A DNA stretch of 64,000 nucleotides from Polynucleobacter sp. 30F-ANTBAC. GTDB lineage: Bacteria > Pseudomonadota > Gammaproteobacteria > Burkholderiales > Burkholderiaceae. The translations under genes were made by a program, and so were the position numbers. Where the stretch lies: assembly GCF_018882385.1 (NCBI RefSeq), contig NZ_JACVON010000001.1, forward strand, positions 790,942-854,941, in the 5' to 3' direction. Below the pieces are notes generated by a model. It was not told the DNA's origin and did not search any database. It saw only the letters and a program-made list of their open reading frames with translations. Below, piece by piece: positions 1-8,823 of this stretch (position 1 is the first letter of the stretch; each line of letters starts with the position of its first letter).

Positions 1-3
1 TTT

Positions 4-474
4 ATGCCTTACGTTAAAGAACAATTTAATTTTCAAAATCAGAATGGTTACGTTCTGTCATTGGCTTTATCACTGATTCTTTTAACCAGTATCGCCAGCG
101 CTTCGGCCATCCACACGGCTAGCACTCAGATAATGTCATTGGGTAGCGAGAAGCAATACCTACAAGCCTTTCAGGCAACCGAAGTTCAATTGGTTAGCAT
201 TGAGAAATTATTACAAGCTGGAGTTGATCCATCATCCATCTTTACCACTATGTCACATATAGAGATTGAACCATTCAAGCCAAAATACTTCAGGTCCAAA
301 TCAGGCACTCTGAGTCAGCATTACAAAATTAAAGCGTTTAGTCCTGCGGGCAACTGGAAATCATTTCAGATTCAAACAACGATTCGCATTGATGAAATCA
401 CCCAATCTATTAAAAATAAACCTGCCAAAAAAGTACGAGTATTACAACGCCTCAGTTGGGAGATGCCATCTTAA
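4..474 (+). CDS. PilX-like minor pilin / pilus assembly protein
   Basis: A 156-residue protein with a short hydrophilic start, then one hydrophobic helix at about residues 15-38 (GYVLSLALSLILLTS), followed by a segment ending in FQATEVQL. The arrangement of a basic/polar start, GxVL hydrophobic stretch and 'QAxEAxL'-like motif is typical of PilX-type minor pilins of betaproteobacteria, which sit in the inner membrane and take part in type IV pilus assembly. The next gene, another pilin-like protein, starts two bases after this stop, so the two are probably co-transcribed with pilus genes lying left of the window. The start at base 4 is the first ATG in the window; a longer form cannot be excluded. 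The PilX call rests on topology and a short motif, not on strong similarity. Confidence 0.55.
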   Translation: MPYVKEQFNFQNQNGYVLSLALSLILLTSIASASAIHTASTQIMSLGSEKQYLQAFQATEVQLVSIEKLLQAGVDPSSIFTTMSHIEIEPFKPKYFRSKSGTLSQHYKIKAFSPAGNWKSFQIQTTIRIDEITQSIKNKPAKKVRVLQRLSWEMPS

Positions 475-475
475 G

Positions 476-1066
476 ATGAGGCCATCTATCAAAATAGGTA
501 ATGGCTTCACCTTGATGGAAGTGTTGGTTTGCTTAGTCATTATTGGGTTGGCAACAGGTTTTGGGAGCACTCTTCTAAATCGACAGATAGCTGAACTGCA
601 GTTAAGTCGCGTCACTCACGCCTTTATTCAAGATGCACAACTGAGTCGCCAATACTCACGAGCTAAAAATGTTGAAATCACCATGAGCCCCATTCAATCG
701 AATGATTGGGGTCATGGCTGGCACATTCAAGAAAATTATTTTGGCAAGAATCATGGTATCGCACCTACTTTTTTAAAAACCTATTCTTTAAAAGCCACTC
801 AATTAAGCGGCCTGATAAAGATTCCAGAGCAACTTATCAAACCTAGTCAGCAATTTACCGACATGAGCGCACCCCATAAAACCCGGCATCTCACCTTCCA
901 AAATGGGCAGATGGCGTTACTGAGAAACGGTGGATTTGTGGCTAACCGAATTATTTGGCAACATACCCAATACCCAGACCTCATCCGGCACCTCATCTTA
1001 GGTCCAGGAGGTCGTTGGCGCATTTGTCATCCAAAAGAGGATAATCAAGCTTGTTTATCGAATTAA
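476..1066 (+). CDS. GspH/FimT-type prepilin-like protein
   Basis: About 196 residues starting MRPSIKIGNGFTLMEVLVC. The GNG|FTLMEV sequence is a class III prepilin-peptidase site: Gly before the cut, a Phe to be methylated and Glu at +5, followed by a single hydrophobic helix. This fits a minor pseudopilin of the GspH/FimT family, processed by PilD and placed in a type IV pilus or type II secretion pseudopilus. The C-terminal half (HLILGPGGRWRICH) resembles FimT/GspH tails. I chose the ATG at 476 because it lies directly after the upstream stop and gives the usual short leader; an in-frame ATG at 389 would add 29 residues overlapping the previous gene. Confidence 0.75.
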   Translation: MRPSIKIGNGFTLMEVLVCLVIIGLATGFGSTLLNRQIAELQLSRVTHAFIQDAQLSRQYSRAKNVEITMSPIQSNDWGHGWHIQENYFGKNHGIAPTFLKTYSLKATQLSGLIKIPEQLIKPSQQFTDMSAPHKTRHLTFQNGQMALLRNGGFVANRIIWQHTQYPDLIRHLILGPGGRWRICHPKEDNQACLSN

Positions 1067-1085
1067 TAGCTTAAATATAGCCCTT

Positions 1086-2234
1086 ATGTACAGTACTCTG
1101 GACCTTGAATATATGAATATCGCCTTGGCTGAAGCCAAGAAGTCATTATTCATGAGCAACCCCAACCCAAGGGTCGGCTGCGTGATTGTCAAAGAAGGAC
1201 AAATCATTGGCCGTGGCTTTACTCAAGTTGTGGGCGGCGATCACGCCGAGATTGTGGCCCTTAAGGATGCGCAACAAAAAGGATTCGATGTATCAGGCGC
1301 CAGCGCGTATGTCACCCTAGAGCCATGCTGCCATCATGGGAGAACACCACCCTGCACAGATAGCCTTATCCAAGCGAAGATCAAACAAATTTTTGTGGCC
1401 ATGCAAGACCCTAATCCCCTCGTTGCTGGTAAGGGACTTGAACGACTCCGCCAAGAAGGTATGGAGGTACGTTGCGGTTTATTAGAAAAAGAAGCCCAAG
1501 AACTCAATATTGGCTTTGTCAAACGAATGACCGAAGGAAAACCTTGGGTACGCCTTAAAATTGCTACCAGCTTAGACGGTAAGACGGCCCTCCTTAATGG
1601 CACTAGCCAATGGATTACAAGCCCTGAAGCAAGACTCGATGGTCATCACTGGCGCGCACAAGCGTGTTGCATTCTGACGGGCATTGGCACAGTCAAAGAA
1701 GATAACCCTCAACTCAATGTGAGAGATGTGCCCACATCACGTCAACCTGTACGCGTATTGATAGATTCATTTTTAGAGGTGCCGCTAGAAGCCAAAATTC
1801 TTGATGAGACACTCGGTGGTCATACGATTGTGATTTGCGGCCATGTTGATTCTGCCCATTTTGAAAAAACAAAAAAGATACTTTCTGATAAAAATGTCAC
1901 AGTCATTCAACTGCCGGATCAATCGGCCGGTAGCAAAGGCAAAGTTGATCTACCAGCTGTTTTTAAGTATTTAGCCGAAAAATTACATTTCAATGAAGTG
2001 CATGTTGAAGCGGGCTTTAAGCTCAATGGCTCTCTTATTCGCGAGTCTTGTGTCGATGAGTTATTAATTTACATGGCGCCCCGTTTAATTGGGGAAGGCT
2101 TAGGTATCGCAAACCTATCCGAGTTGCAATCGTTGGATCAAACCAATGATTGGAACCTGCAAGAACATATCAGCGTTGGTCATGATTTACGCTTGCGCTT
2201 GTATAAAAATAATTTAGCCCGCGAATCAATTTAA
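1086..2234 (+). CDS. ribD: Bifunctional riboflavin biosynthesis deaminase/reductase RibD
   Basis: A 382-residue protein catalysing deamination of 2,5-diamino-6-ribosylamino-pyrimidinone phosphate and then NADPH-dependent reduction of the ribosyl chain. The N-terminal cytidine-deaminase-like domain shows the zinc site HAE (H53, E55) with Cys81 and Cys90 in PCCHHGRTPPC. The reductase domain begins near residue 150 (PWVRLKIATSLDGKTA) and includes a G-rich stretch near GTVKEDNPQLNVR. Length matches the E. coli family member (about 367). It is the first gene of a rib cluster (ribD, ribE, ribBX, ribH, nusB) in the same direction. Nothing suggests an FMN riboswitch in the 19 bases before it. Confidence 0.95.
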   Translation: MYSTLDLEYMNIALAEAKKSLFMSNPNPRVGCVIVKEGQIIGRGFTQVVGGDHAEIVALKDAQQKGFDVSGASAYVTLEPCCHHGRTPPCTDSLIQAKIKQIFVAMQDPNPLVAGKGLERLRQEGMEVRCGLLEKEAQELNIGFVKRMTEGKPWVRLKIATSLDGKTALLNGTSQWITSPEARLDGHHWRAQACCILTGIGTVKEDNPQLNVRDVPTSRQPVRVLIDSFLEVPLEAKILDETLGGHTIVICGHVDSAHFEKTKKILSDKNVTVIQLPDQSAGSKGKVDLPAVFKYLAEKLHFNEVHVEAGFKLNGSLIRESCVDELLIYMAPRLIGEGLGIANLSELQSLDQTNDWNLQEHISVGHDLRLRLYKNNLARESI

Positions 2235-2299
2235 TTAATAAGGTGCAGTGAGTTGCTGCGAAACTTTGTCATTAACTATCAAAGAAATTTAAAAAGCCT

Positions 2300-2926
2300 A
2301 TGTTTACTGGAATCATTCAAGCTGTTGGAAAAATAGAAACTGTTGAAAAATTAGGTGATGGCTACCGTTTAAAAATTAAAGCGGGCGGCCTAGATATGTC
2401 CGATGTCCAACTAGGGGACAGCATCGCTCTTCAAGGAGCATGTATGACTGTTGTGGAAATGAGCCCCACCCACTTCTCGATTGATATTTCTGCAGAATCC
2501 CTCGATAAAACAACCGGATTGAGTGAGCCAGGTTTTGTTAATCTAGAAAAAGCCCTTCGTTTTAATGATCGTCTTGGGGGGCACCTCGTTAGCGGCCACG
2601 TGGATGGTATGGGTGAGGTGATCGTATTTGAGCAGGTAGCCACTCTAAATAAAAATGATCAAGGTTCTTGGCATTTAGTGATCAAGGCGCCACTATCTTT
2701 AGGCAAATATTTAGCTTACAAAGGCTCGATTGTTGTTAACGGCACTTCGTTAACCGTCAACCAAATTGAAGATGTTGAAGATGGCTGCCTGATGCACATT
2801 AACTTGATACCGCATACCCTGGAAAATACAACCCTACAGTATCTAAAGGCTGGAGCCAGTGTCAATTTAGAGGTTGATTTAATTGCTCGCTACGTTGAGC
2901 GCATGTTGAGCTCTCCCAAATCATAA
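2300..2926 (+). CDS. ribE: Riboflavin synthase, alpha subunit
   Basis: A 208-residue trimeric enzyme that dismutates two 6,7-dimethyl-8-ribityllumazine molecules to riboflavin plus the pyrimidinedione recycled by RibH. It starts MFTGIIQ, the invariant N-terminus of the family, and consists of two lumazine-binding repeats (about 1-97 and 98-208). The first repeat has GACMTVV and FSIDISAESL; the second starts GHLVSGHVDG and carries GTSLTVN. It follows ribD by 65 bases and precedes ribBX by 90. The gene is called ribC or ribE depending on the naming tradition. Confidence 0.95.
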   Translation: MFTGIIQAVGKIETVEKLGDGYRLKIKAGGLDMSDVQLGDSIALQGACMTVVEMSPTHFSIDISAESLDKTTGLSEPGFVNLEKALRFNDRLGGHLVSGHVDGMGEVIVFEQVATLNKNDQGSWHLVIKAPLSLGKYLAYKGSIVVNGTSLTVNQIEDVEDGCLMHINLIPHTLENTTLQYLKAGASVNLEVDLIARYVERMLSSPKS

Positions 2927-2959
2927 GCATCTAAACAACCTTGCATTTCTAGCTTTAAA

Positions 2960-3013
2960 GGCTTAATTTTTAAAAAGCCCCGTGAGACTCGAAAAAAGCT
3001 TTAAAATCACGGG
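2960..3013 (+). promoter_or_regulatory. Leader hairpins ahead of ribBX
   Basis: A perfect 7-bp inverted repeat, CCCGTGA (2979-2985) and TCACGGG (3007-3013), closes a 21-base loop and ends three bases before the ribBX ATG. A second pair, GGCTT (2960-2964) and AAGCC (2975-2979), lies just upstream and shares base 2979 with it. No good Shine-Dalgarno sequence lies outside the hairpin, so folding could hide the start region. It does not resemble the conserved FMN (RFN) riboswitch. A regulatory role is inference. Confidence 0.4.
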
Positions 3014-3016
3014 TCT

Positions 3017-4150
3017 ATGTCAAGCACAGCCTACTCCTTAGCCAGCGTTGAAGAAATCATTGCAGAAATGCGTGCTGGCCGCATGGTTATTTTGGTCGAT
3101 GAAGAAGATCGTGAAAACGAAGGCGATCTTGTTTTGGCCGCAGATCATGTCACACCTGAAGCCATTAACTTTATGGCTAAACATGGTCGTGGACTGATTT
3201 GCTTAACGCTCACACGTGAGCGCTGCGAACAATTGAACCTACCACTCATGGTACGTGATAACACGGCTGCTCTAGGCACCAACTTCACGGTATCGATTGA
3301 AGCCGCTGAGGGTGTTACAACAGGTATCTCAGCAGCTGATCGTTCACATACCGTCAAAGTGGCAGTTGCCTCCAATGCCAAACCACGTGACATCGTCATG
3401 CCGGGCCATATCTTTCCTTTAATGGCTCAACCTGGTGGCGTGTTGGTGCGTTCAGGTCATACAGAAGCTGGCTGTGATTTAGCTGAACTTGCTGGCTGCA
3501 GCCCTACTTCAGTGATTTGTGAAATCATGAAAGATGACGGCGAGATGGCTCGCCTACCGGATTTAATTGAGTTTGCTAAAGAGCATCAATTAAAAATTGG
3601 TACGATTGTTGACTTAATTCATTACCGAAGCCGTCACGAGAGCATGATCAGTCGCGAAGGCACTCGAACTTTTAATACCCCATGGGGACAGCTGCAAGGC
3701 ATTGCCTACAAGGACAGTCCAACAGGATGTGCGCATTTAGCACTAATCAAAGGAAAACCAGGCCCTGAAAAAGAAACCTTGGTTCGCGTGCATGAGCCCG
3801 CAACCATTTTAGATGTGCTTGAAACCGTTCAAGGTCAGCACTCTTGGCCAGTAGCAGAAGCCCTGAAGACAATTGCTGAAAGTGAAGTGGGTGTTATGGT
3901 GCTTTTGAATTGCGCTGGTTCAGCTGCTGTTAATACCGATGCATGGTTCAATGAATTTGGTAAGTTAGATGGTTTGGCACCTGTTAACCCTCAAAGGAAA
4001 ACAGATTTCCGAACCTACGGTATCGGCGCACAAATTTTAAAAGACTTGGGCATCACAAAAATGAAGTTATTAGCCAAACCTAGTAAATTGCCAACCATGT
4101 CTGGCTATAACTTAGAAGTCACTGGCTACCAGTCGTACCAAGCCAAATAA
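3017..4150 (+). CDS. ribB: DHBP synthase with degenerate GTP cyclohydrolase II-like domain (RibBX type)
   Basis: 377 residues. Residues 1 to about 205 are a complete 3,4-dihydroxy-2-butanone 4-phosphate synthase: the acidic loop [11 protein letters not shown] (28-38), [11 protein letters not shown] and [11 protein letters not shown] are all present, so it should make the four-carbon riboflavin precursor from ribulose 5-phosphate. The C-terminal part resembles RibA in fold ([43 protein letters not shown]) but lacks the three-cysteine zinc site of GTP cyclohydrolase II. This matches the RibBX hybrids known in Proteobacteria, in which the second domain has no cyclohydrolase II activity. A separate ribA is therefore expected elsewhere in the genome. 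Confidence 0.9.
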   Translation: MSSTAYSLASVEEIIAEMRAGRMVILVDEEDRENEGDLVLAADHVTPEAINFMAKHGRGLICLTLTRERCEQLNLPLMVRDNTAALGTNFTVSIEAAEGVTTGISAADRSHTVKVAVASNAKPRDIVMPGHIFPLMAQPGGVLVRSGHTEAGCDLAELAGCSPTSVICEIMKDDGEMARLPDLIEFAKEHQLKIGTIVDLIHYRSRHESMISREGTRTFNTPWGQLQGIAYKDSPTGCAHLALIKGKPGPEKETLVRVHEPATILDVLETVQGQHSWPVAEALKTIAESEVGVMVLLNCAGSAAVNTDAWFNEFGKLDGLAPVNPQRKTDFRTYGIGAQILKDLGITKMKLLAKPSKLPTMSGYNLEVTGYQSYQAK

Positions 4151-4201
4151 AAATTAATCGTCCTATCTTTGTAGTTTCATTATTTAAATAAAAGGTCCCA
4201 A

Positions 4202-4693
4202 ATGCCATTAAGCAATATTGATCGAATTGAAGCTGACTTAACTGGTCAAGACCTCTGCATTGGCATTGTTCAAGCTCGTTTTAACCCAGAACATTGTGAG
4301 GCACTCACTGTAGCCTGCGTTAAAGAGTTGATAGCCCTTGGTGTTGCTGAGGAAGATATCGTCATTACAACTGTGCCGGGCGCTCTTGAAGTTCCTTTGG
4401 CGCTACAAAAGCTAACTGAGAGTGGTGAGTTTGATGCGTTAATTGCTCTAGGTGCAGTGATTCGTGGTGAAACGTATCACTTTGAATTAGTTTCTAACGA
4501 ATCTGGCGCAGGCGTAACTCGAATCAGTCTCGATTATGGTATTCCGATTGCTAACGGCATTTTGACTTGTGAAACTGATGCTCAAGCTCAAGCACGGGTT
4601 ATCGAAAAGGGCCGCGATTGTGCTCGTACAGCAGTTGAGATGGCTAATCTTTCTATTGGCCTGACACCTGATGATGAAGTTGAAGAAGAATAA
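4202..4693 (+). CDS. ribH: 6,7-dimethyl-8-ribityllumazine synthase
   Basis: 163 residues. It condenses the RibD product (after dephosphorylation) with the RibB product to give lumazine, the substrate of riboflavin synthase. Characteristic features are GIVQARFN near the start, [14 protein letters not shown] and [14 protein letters not shown] (84-97), in which His93 is the likely catalytic residue, plus [12 protein letters not shown]. An AAGG-type ribosome-binding site precedes the ATG. It lies 51 bases after ribBX and 24 before nusB. Family members form pentamers or 60-subunit shells; the oligomer here cannot be told from sequence. Confidence 0.95.
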   Translation: MPLSNIDRIEADLTGQDLCIGIVQARFNPEHCEALTVACVKELIALGVAEEDIVITTVPGALEVPLALQKLTESGEFDALIALGAVIRGETYHFELVSNESGAGVTRISLDYGIPIANGILTCETDAQAQARVIEKGRDCARTAVEMANLSIGLTPDDEVEEE

Positions 4694-4717
4694 TCAAAGA
4701 TAAGAGCTTATATCGCC

Positions 4718-5206
4718 ATGAACTTTGATCCCCAACAACTCAATAAGCCCATTTCTTCCGTAACCGTGAAACGGTCTCTCACGCCACGTCGTCGCGCGCG
4801 AGAATACGCATTACAAGGTGTCTACCAATGGTTAGTCGTTAAGGCCGCTGGCGGGTTTGCGGACTACGCCACTATTGCAAAACAATTAGGTGAAGATCCT
4901 GGCTTTAAAAAAGCTCAAAAAGAATTATTTGATCATTTGTTCTCTGGTGTTGTGAATCACTACGACACGTTGGAGAACCATATCAAACAGCATATTGATC
5001 GCCCAATGGAAGAATTATCGCCAGTGGAATATGGCGCCCTTCTAATTGCAGCATTTGAATTAGCTGAAGATATCAGTGTGCCATTTAAAGTGGCTATTAA
5101 CGAGGCTGTGGAGCTCGCTAAGGTCTTTGGTGGTACGGATGGTCATAAATACGTCAACGGTGTATTAGATAAGCTAGCGCAGCAGTTAAGACCTCATGAA
5201 ATGTAA
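4718..5206 (+). CDS. nusB: Transcription antitermination protein NusB
   Basis: 162 residues, all-helical family. NusB binds boxA RNA with S10/NusE during rRNA antitermination. The motif TPRRRAREYALQGVYQWL (about 22-39) is the basic RNA-binding helix, and the end shows VPFKVAINEAVELAKVFGG and the very typical KYVNGVLDKLA. The N-terminus is about 20 residues longer than the E. coli form (139 residues). The ribH-nusB adjacency is conserved widely in Proteobacteria. It is the last gene before a strong terminator. Confidence 0.93.
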   Translation: MNFDPQQLNKPISSVTVKRSLTPRRRAREYALQGVYQWLVVKAAGGFADYATIAKQLGEDPGFKKAQKELFDHLFSGVVNHYDTLENHIKQHIDRPMEELSPVEYGALLIAAFELAEDISVPFKVAINEAVELAKVFGGTDGHKYVNGVLDKLAQQLRPHEM

Positions 5207-5246
5207 TGGGTCAATCATTTGCCATCTAACGCTGAATTGAATCAAT

Positions 5247-5273
5247 AAAAAAACCTCCCTAGGGAGGTTTTTT
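5247..5273. terminator. Bidirectional intrinsic terminator
   Basis: A-run, then AACCTCCCTAGGGAGGTT, then a run of six T. The stem ACCTCCC/GGGAGGT is perfect and the sequence is symmetrical, so it can end nusB transcription rightward and the transglycosylase gene leftward. Confidence 0.92.
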
Positions 5274-5291
5274 GCTATTCGTCCTAGTTGC

Positions 5292-6104
5292 TTAAAGAGG
5301 GTTGCTTAAGAAAGTGACAGAAGCAAACTTGGTTGAAGCCACATTGCGGATCCGTTCGCGCTCAGCCAACACCTTTTTACCGTATCCGCCATCATTGATC
5401 CACACCGATGAAGCGCCTACATATAAACGTAAACCGGCATCCAATGAACCACCTTTAGCAATGTACTGGCGCAGAATCAATGAACCTACACGCATATTGG
5501 CATCAGGATCTAAAGCTGCGGCATGACCACCAAATAACTGATATTTGTCCGTATGCACTTGGGTCATCACTTGCATGAGACCTTGGGCCCCTTTATTACT
5601 CTCAGCAAAAGGATTGAAACTTGATTCAACAGCCGTTACAGCCAAAATCAAAGTGGGGTCTAAATCAACCTCACGGCTGACTTGAATCGCCTTATCAACA
5701 AACTCTAAGCTAGTTGAGTGGGCAATCTTATATTTGTCAGCAACATAGCGAGCCACTGCCTGACGCTCTGCTGAGCTTTTCAGAATCTGTTGATCCATGG
5801 CTTGACCATCAATCATGCTAGCTGGGATCTTTGCCGCTTCCTCTGCTACAGAGGGAACTGTACCAAAGCTATTCTCTAAGATTTTGTAGGCTTGCGCTGG
5901 TATTAACCATGTACCCAACTCAACACGCATGGGTTGGTTAATCCAAAGGGCGCCGAGAGTAAAGCAAGTGAGTACACCCATGGCGCTCATCAAATTACCT
6001 AACTTGGCCTTCATCACAGGAAAGTGAGTCGATACGGCGACCGGCACAGTTGTTACTCTGCCTTTGCTCGTGATCTCAGTCATCTTTAGTGTGTTTGTAT
6101 CCAT
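5292..6104 (-). CDS. Membrane-anchored lytic transglycosylase (SLT family)
   Basis: 270 residues. One hydrophobic helix at about 38-56 anchors it in the inner membrane, or acts as an uncleaved signal. The C-terminal half is a lysozyme-like SLT domain: TAVESSFNPFAES contains the catalytic glutamate (E160), followed by KGAQGLMQVM and the Ala/Asp-rich ALDPDANMRVGSLILRQYI helix. Such enzymes cut the MurNAc-GlcNAc bond of peptidoglycan to give 1,6-anhydroMurNAc ends. The domain is shorter than stand-alone Slt70 and closer to MltC/EmtA-like or secretion-associated forms. It stands alone, convergent with nusB, with a long AT-rich region upstream. Confidence 0.88.
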   Translation of the reverse strand: MDTNTLKMTEITSKGRVTTVPVAVSTHFPVMKAKLGNLMSAMGVLTCFTLGALWINQPMRVELGTWLIPAQAYKILENSFGTVPSVAEEAAKIPASMIDGQAMDQQILKSSAERQAVARYVADKYKIAHSTSLEFVDKAIQVSREVDLDPTLILAVTAVESSFNPFAESNKGAQGLMQVMTQVHTDKYQLFGGHAAALDPDANMRVGSLILRQYIAKGGSLDAGLRLYVGASSVWINDGGYGKKVLAERERIRNVASTKFASVTFLSNPL

Positions 6105-6571
6105 TTACCTTTACCTTCAAAAAATGTCTTGATTGCTTTTTTCAAACTGCACCTCATTCAACTGCTTTAAAAATGGTGCACCGCAACATCTATTTGTGAT
6201 AACGAATATTAGGAAGAGTTATATAACCTGTCAAGAATATAGAATATATATATTCATATTTTTAGTTATTAAAAGACTGTATGAATAGCCAGCTTTTATG
6301 CCCATATGATTGGGTAGTCATTGACCTATAAGGATAAAATATTGGTTAGCAAACACTAACTTCATAATGTAAAAAAACTATATTTAGTGTCTTTTTTTAA
6401 ATAAAAATCGATAGATAGATTCGTATTCACTCTAGAGCTGATGAAATATTCGTGAATCATGCATGACACAACGAACCATCTTCCTAATTTTTAAAACAAC
6501 CCAAAGGCCTCATTCGATCAGCGCAAGGTGAGGCGTCGTTTCATGATGAGCAGTGTGCTAACCTTCAACCC
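6105..6571. other. 467-bp intergenic region between divergent genes
   Basis: AT-rich stretch between the leftward transglycosylase gene and rightward gabD, so it should carry both promoters. I see no convincing ORF. A weak inverted repeat GCCTCA (6507-6512)/TGAGGC (6529-6534) lies 38 bases before gabD. The block around 6230-6420 is very AT-rich, with several TATA-like hexamers but no clear -35/-10 pair that I would defend. Confidence 0.5.
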
Positions 6572-7978
6572 ATGAGCCAAGATCAAAATAAAACCCCAAG
6601 CTTTCCTGTTCTCAACCCCGCCACGGGACAAGTTATTACTCACGTGCCCAATATGGGCGCGATGGAGGCAGAGTTAGCGATTCAAAAAGCTAATGAAGCT
6701 CTAACCTCATGGAAAGCTAAGACCGGAAAAGAAAGAGCAGCGGCTCTTAAACGATGGTTTGAATTAGTCACACGCGATAGCAATCGCCTTGCAGAGCTGA
6801 TGACACAAGAACAAGGGAAACCTTTGGCTGAAGCCAGAGGTGAGGTTTTTTATGCTGCTTCTTTCTTAGAATGGTTTGCTGAAGAGGCAAAACGAGTGAC
6901 TGGCGCTATACCAACCACCACTTGGACGGATAAACGTATGCTGGTACTCAAGCAGCCGATTGGCGTTTGCGTTGCCATCACGCCTTGGAACTTCCCTCTA
7001 GCGATGATCACCCGGAAAGTAGCCCCTGCAATTGCTGCAGGATGCACCATTATCATCAAACCAGCCGAACAAACACCACTTTCAGCTCTCGCTCTAGCTG
7101 AACTAGCTAAAGAAGCAGGTATACCCGATGGTGTGATCAATATCGTCACTGCCGATGCGGATCATTCAATTTTGGTGGGTCAGGTGCTTTGCAACTCTCC
7201 TATTGTTCGACACCTTTCATTTACAGGATCAACCCCCGTAGGGCGGATTCTGATGGCGCAATGTGCCCCAACTGTTAAAAAACTAGCCCTAGAGCTCGGT
7301 GGCCATGCACCTTTTATTGTTTTTGAAGATGCTGACTTAGATGCAGCGGTTGAGGGTGCCATTTCGTCTAAATACCGTAATGCCGGACAAACCTGCGTAT
7401 GCACCAATCGCTTTTATGTCCATGAAAGTTTGCATGACGCATTTGTGCAAAAGTTAGCTGCAGCCAGCCAAATGATTAAAGTAGGTCCAGGATCAGAGAA
7501 AGGCGTTCAACAAGGCCCCTTGATTGATGAACAAGCAGTTCAAAAGGTAGAAGCCCACGTTCAAGATGCGTTACAAAAAGGAGCTCGCCTTGAGTCTGGT
7601 GGCAAACGTCACGCCTTAGGCGGCACCTTTTATGAGCCCACCGTTTTATCAGGAGTTCAACCTGGCATGCTGATCACAACCGAAGAAACCTTTGGTCCTG
7701 TGGCAGCGGTCATACCATTTAAATCAGAATCAGAAGTGATTGCAGCAGCTAACGCCAGTGAGTTTGGCTTGGCCTCCTACTTCTACAGCCGAGATATTGG
7801 GCGCGTTTGGCGGGTAGCTGAAGCTTTAGAGTTTGGTATGGTGGGAGTCAATACTGGATTGATTACCAATGAAGTTGCGCCATTTGGTGGTGTTAAACAA
7901 TCAGGCTTAGGTCGCGAGGGAAGCACTTGGGGTATCGATGAATACCTCGAGATGAAATACGTTTGCTTGGGCCTTTAA
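6572..7978 (+). CDS. gabD: NAD(P)-dependent succinate-semialdehyde dehydrogenase
   Basis: 468 residues, aldehyde dehydrogenase superfamily. It oxidises succinate semialdehyde to succinate, the last step of the GABA shunt. Visible motifs are ITPWNFPLAMITRK (about 136-149), FTGSTPVGR (218-225), LELGGHAPFIVFEDADLD with general base E241, and RNAGQTCVCTNR with nucleophile C275. The Cys-x-Cys pair (275/277) and 'NAGQTCVC' are typical of GabD rather than betaine or phenylacetaldehyde dehydrogenases. No gabT or regulator sits beside it, so the true substrate could be another short semialdehyde such as glutarate semialdehyde. Its stop codon lies inside the hairpin shared with trmB. Confidence 0.87.
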   Translation: MSQDQNKTPSFPVLNPATGQVITHVPNMGAMEAELAIQKANEALTSWKAKTGKERAAALKRWFELVTRDSNRLAELMTQEQGKPLAEARGEVFYAASFLEWFAEEAKRVTGAIPTTTWTDKRMLVLKQPIGVCVAITPWNFPLAMITRKVAPAIAAGCTIIIKPAEQTPLSALALAELAKEAGIPDGVINIVTADADHSILVGQVLCNSPIVRHLSFTGSTPVGRILMAQCAPTVKKLALELGGHAPFIVFEDADLDAAVEGAISSKYRNAGQTCVCTNRFYVHESLHDAFVQKLAAASQMIKVGPGSEKGVQQGPLIDEQAVQKVEAHVQDALQKGARLESGGKRHALGGTFYEPTVLSGVQPGMLITTEETFGPVAAVIPFKSESEVIAAANASEFGLASYFYSRDIGRVWRVAEALEFGMVGVNTGLITNEVAPFGGVKQSGLGREGSTWGIDEYLEMKYVCLGL

Positions 7979-8006
7979 GAAAAAGTAAATCTTACTTTTT
8001 CTTAAA
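7974..8006. terminator. Shared palindrome between convergent gabD and trmB, containing both stop codons
   Basis: TTTAAGAAAAAGTAA (7974-7988) and its exact complement (7992-8006) form a 15-bp perfect stem with a 3-base loop. The gabD stop (7976-7978) and the trmB stop (complement of 7992-7994) lie within the two arms. The stem is AT-rich, but the U-rich arm resembles a compact bidirectional terminator. Its function is inferred from symmetry and position. Confidence 0.65.
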
Positions 8007-8807
8007 TACCAAATCCCAAACACCGTGTCCTAAACGGATACCTCGGTTTTCAAACTTGGTCACAGGTCGATAGCCGGGTCTTTCAGCATAGCCCCCTTCA
8101 AGTTGGCCTGTGTTCTGCAAACTAGTCTCTGCCAATAGAACTTCCATCATCTGCTCGGCATACTCTTGCCAATCCGTGGCTAAATGCCAATACCCACCTG
8201 GTCGAATACGACTAGCTAATAAAGCCACAAACTCTGGCTGAATCAAACGGCGTTTGTTGTGGCGCTTTTTATGCCATGGGTCTGGAAAGTAAACATGGAC
8301 ACCATCCAAATAGTTTTCGGGGATCATGTTCTGCACCACTTCCACCGCATCGTGACGCATTAAACGCAAGTTAGTGATCGTTTGCTCGCCAATCACTTTT
8401 AGCAAAGCACCCACACCCGGCTCATGAACCTCAATTGCTAAGAAATCATCTTCAGGACGAGCTTGGGCAATCTTAGCCGTGGTCTCCCCCATGCCAAAAC
8501 CAATTTCTAATATTTTGGGGCGAGCCGTTGAGTTGACTGTTGGGCTAGCTATTGATTGAAAAGCCTTCGCCCAATCTATAGCTGCGCCTGTATAAGGTAA
8601 TAAAAATTGCGGCCCCAAGGTTTCAATCGCTTTGGCTTGACCCGGCGTTAAGCGCCCTGTTCGTAAAACAAATGACTTGATACGATTTAGGTAATGCTCT
8701 CCTGCAGCGATTTTCTCGAGATCAGGTCGCTCATACAAGCGTGGAGCGCTGGATTTTTCATCTTGAGAAAATGACTGATCTGACGTTTTACGTTTTATCT
8801 CTGACAT
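7992..8807 (-). CDS. trmB: tRNA (guanine-N7-)-methyltransferase TrmB
   Basis: 271 residues. It methylates G46 in the variable loop of many tRNAs with S-adenosylmethionine. The SAM-binding motif [10 protein letters not shown] is at 101-110, and the family hallmark [17 protein letters not shown] starts near residue 173. The C-terminal [11 protein letters not shown] and [15 protein letters not shown] are also characteristic. The first 40 residues are polar and probably flexible. It is followed leftward by the shared hairpin and preceded by uppP 16 bases upstream, so the two may be co-transcribed. Confidence 0.95.
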   Translation of the reverse strand: MSEIKRKTSDQSFSQDEKSSAPRLYERPDLEKIAAGEHYLNRIKSFVLRTGRLTPGQAKAIETLGPQFLLPYTGAAIDWAKAFQSIASPTVNSTARPKILEIGFGMGETTAKIAQARPEDDFLAIEVHEPGVGALLKVIGEQTITNLRLMRHDAVEVVQNMIPENYLDGVHVYFPDPWHKKRHNKRRLIQPEFVALLASRIRPGGYWHLATDWQEYAEQMMEVLLAETSLQNTGQLEGGYAERPGYRPVTKFENRGIRLGHGVWDLVFKKK

Positions 8808-8823
8808 AGTTTTATTAATTAGA

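Noticed and set aside
2927-3016. FMN (RFN) riboswitch before ribBX
   Set aside because: The conserved RFN helices and the AGGG/GCAGGGTGAAATTCCC-like segments are absent; only simple inverted repeats are seen.
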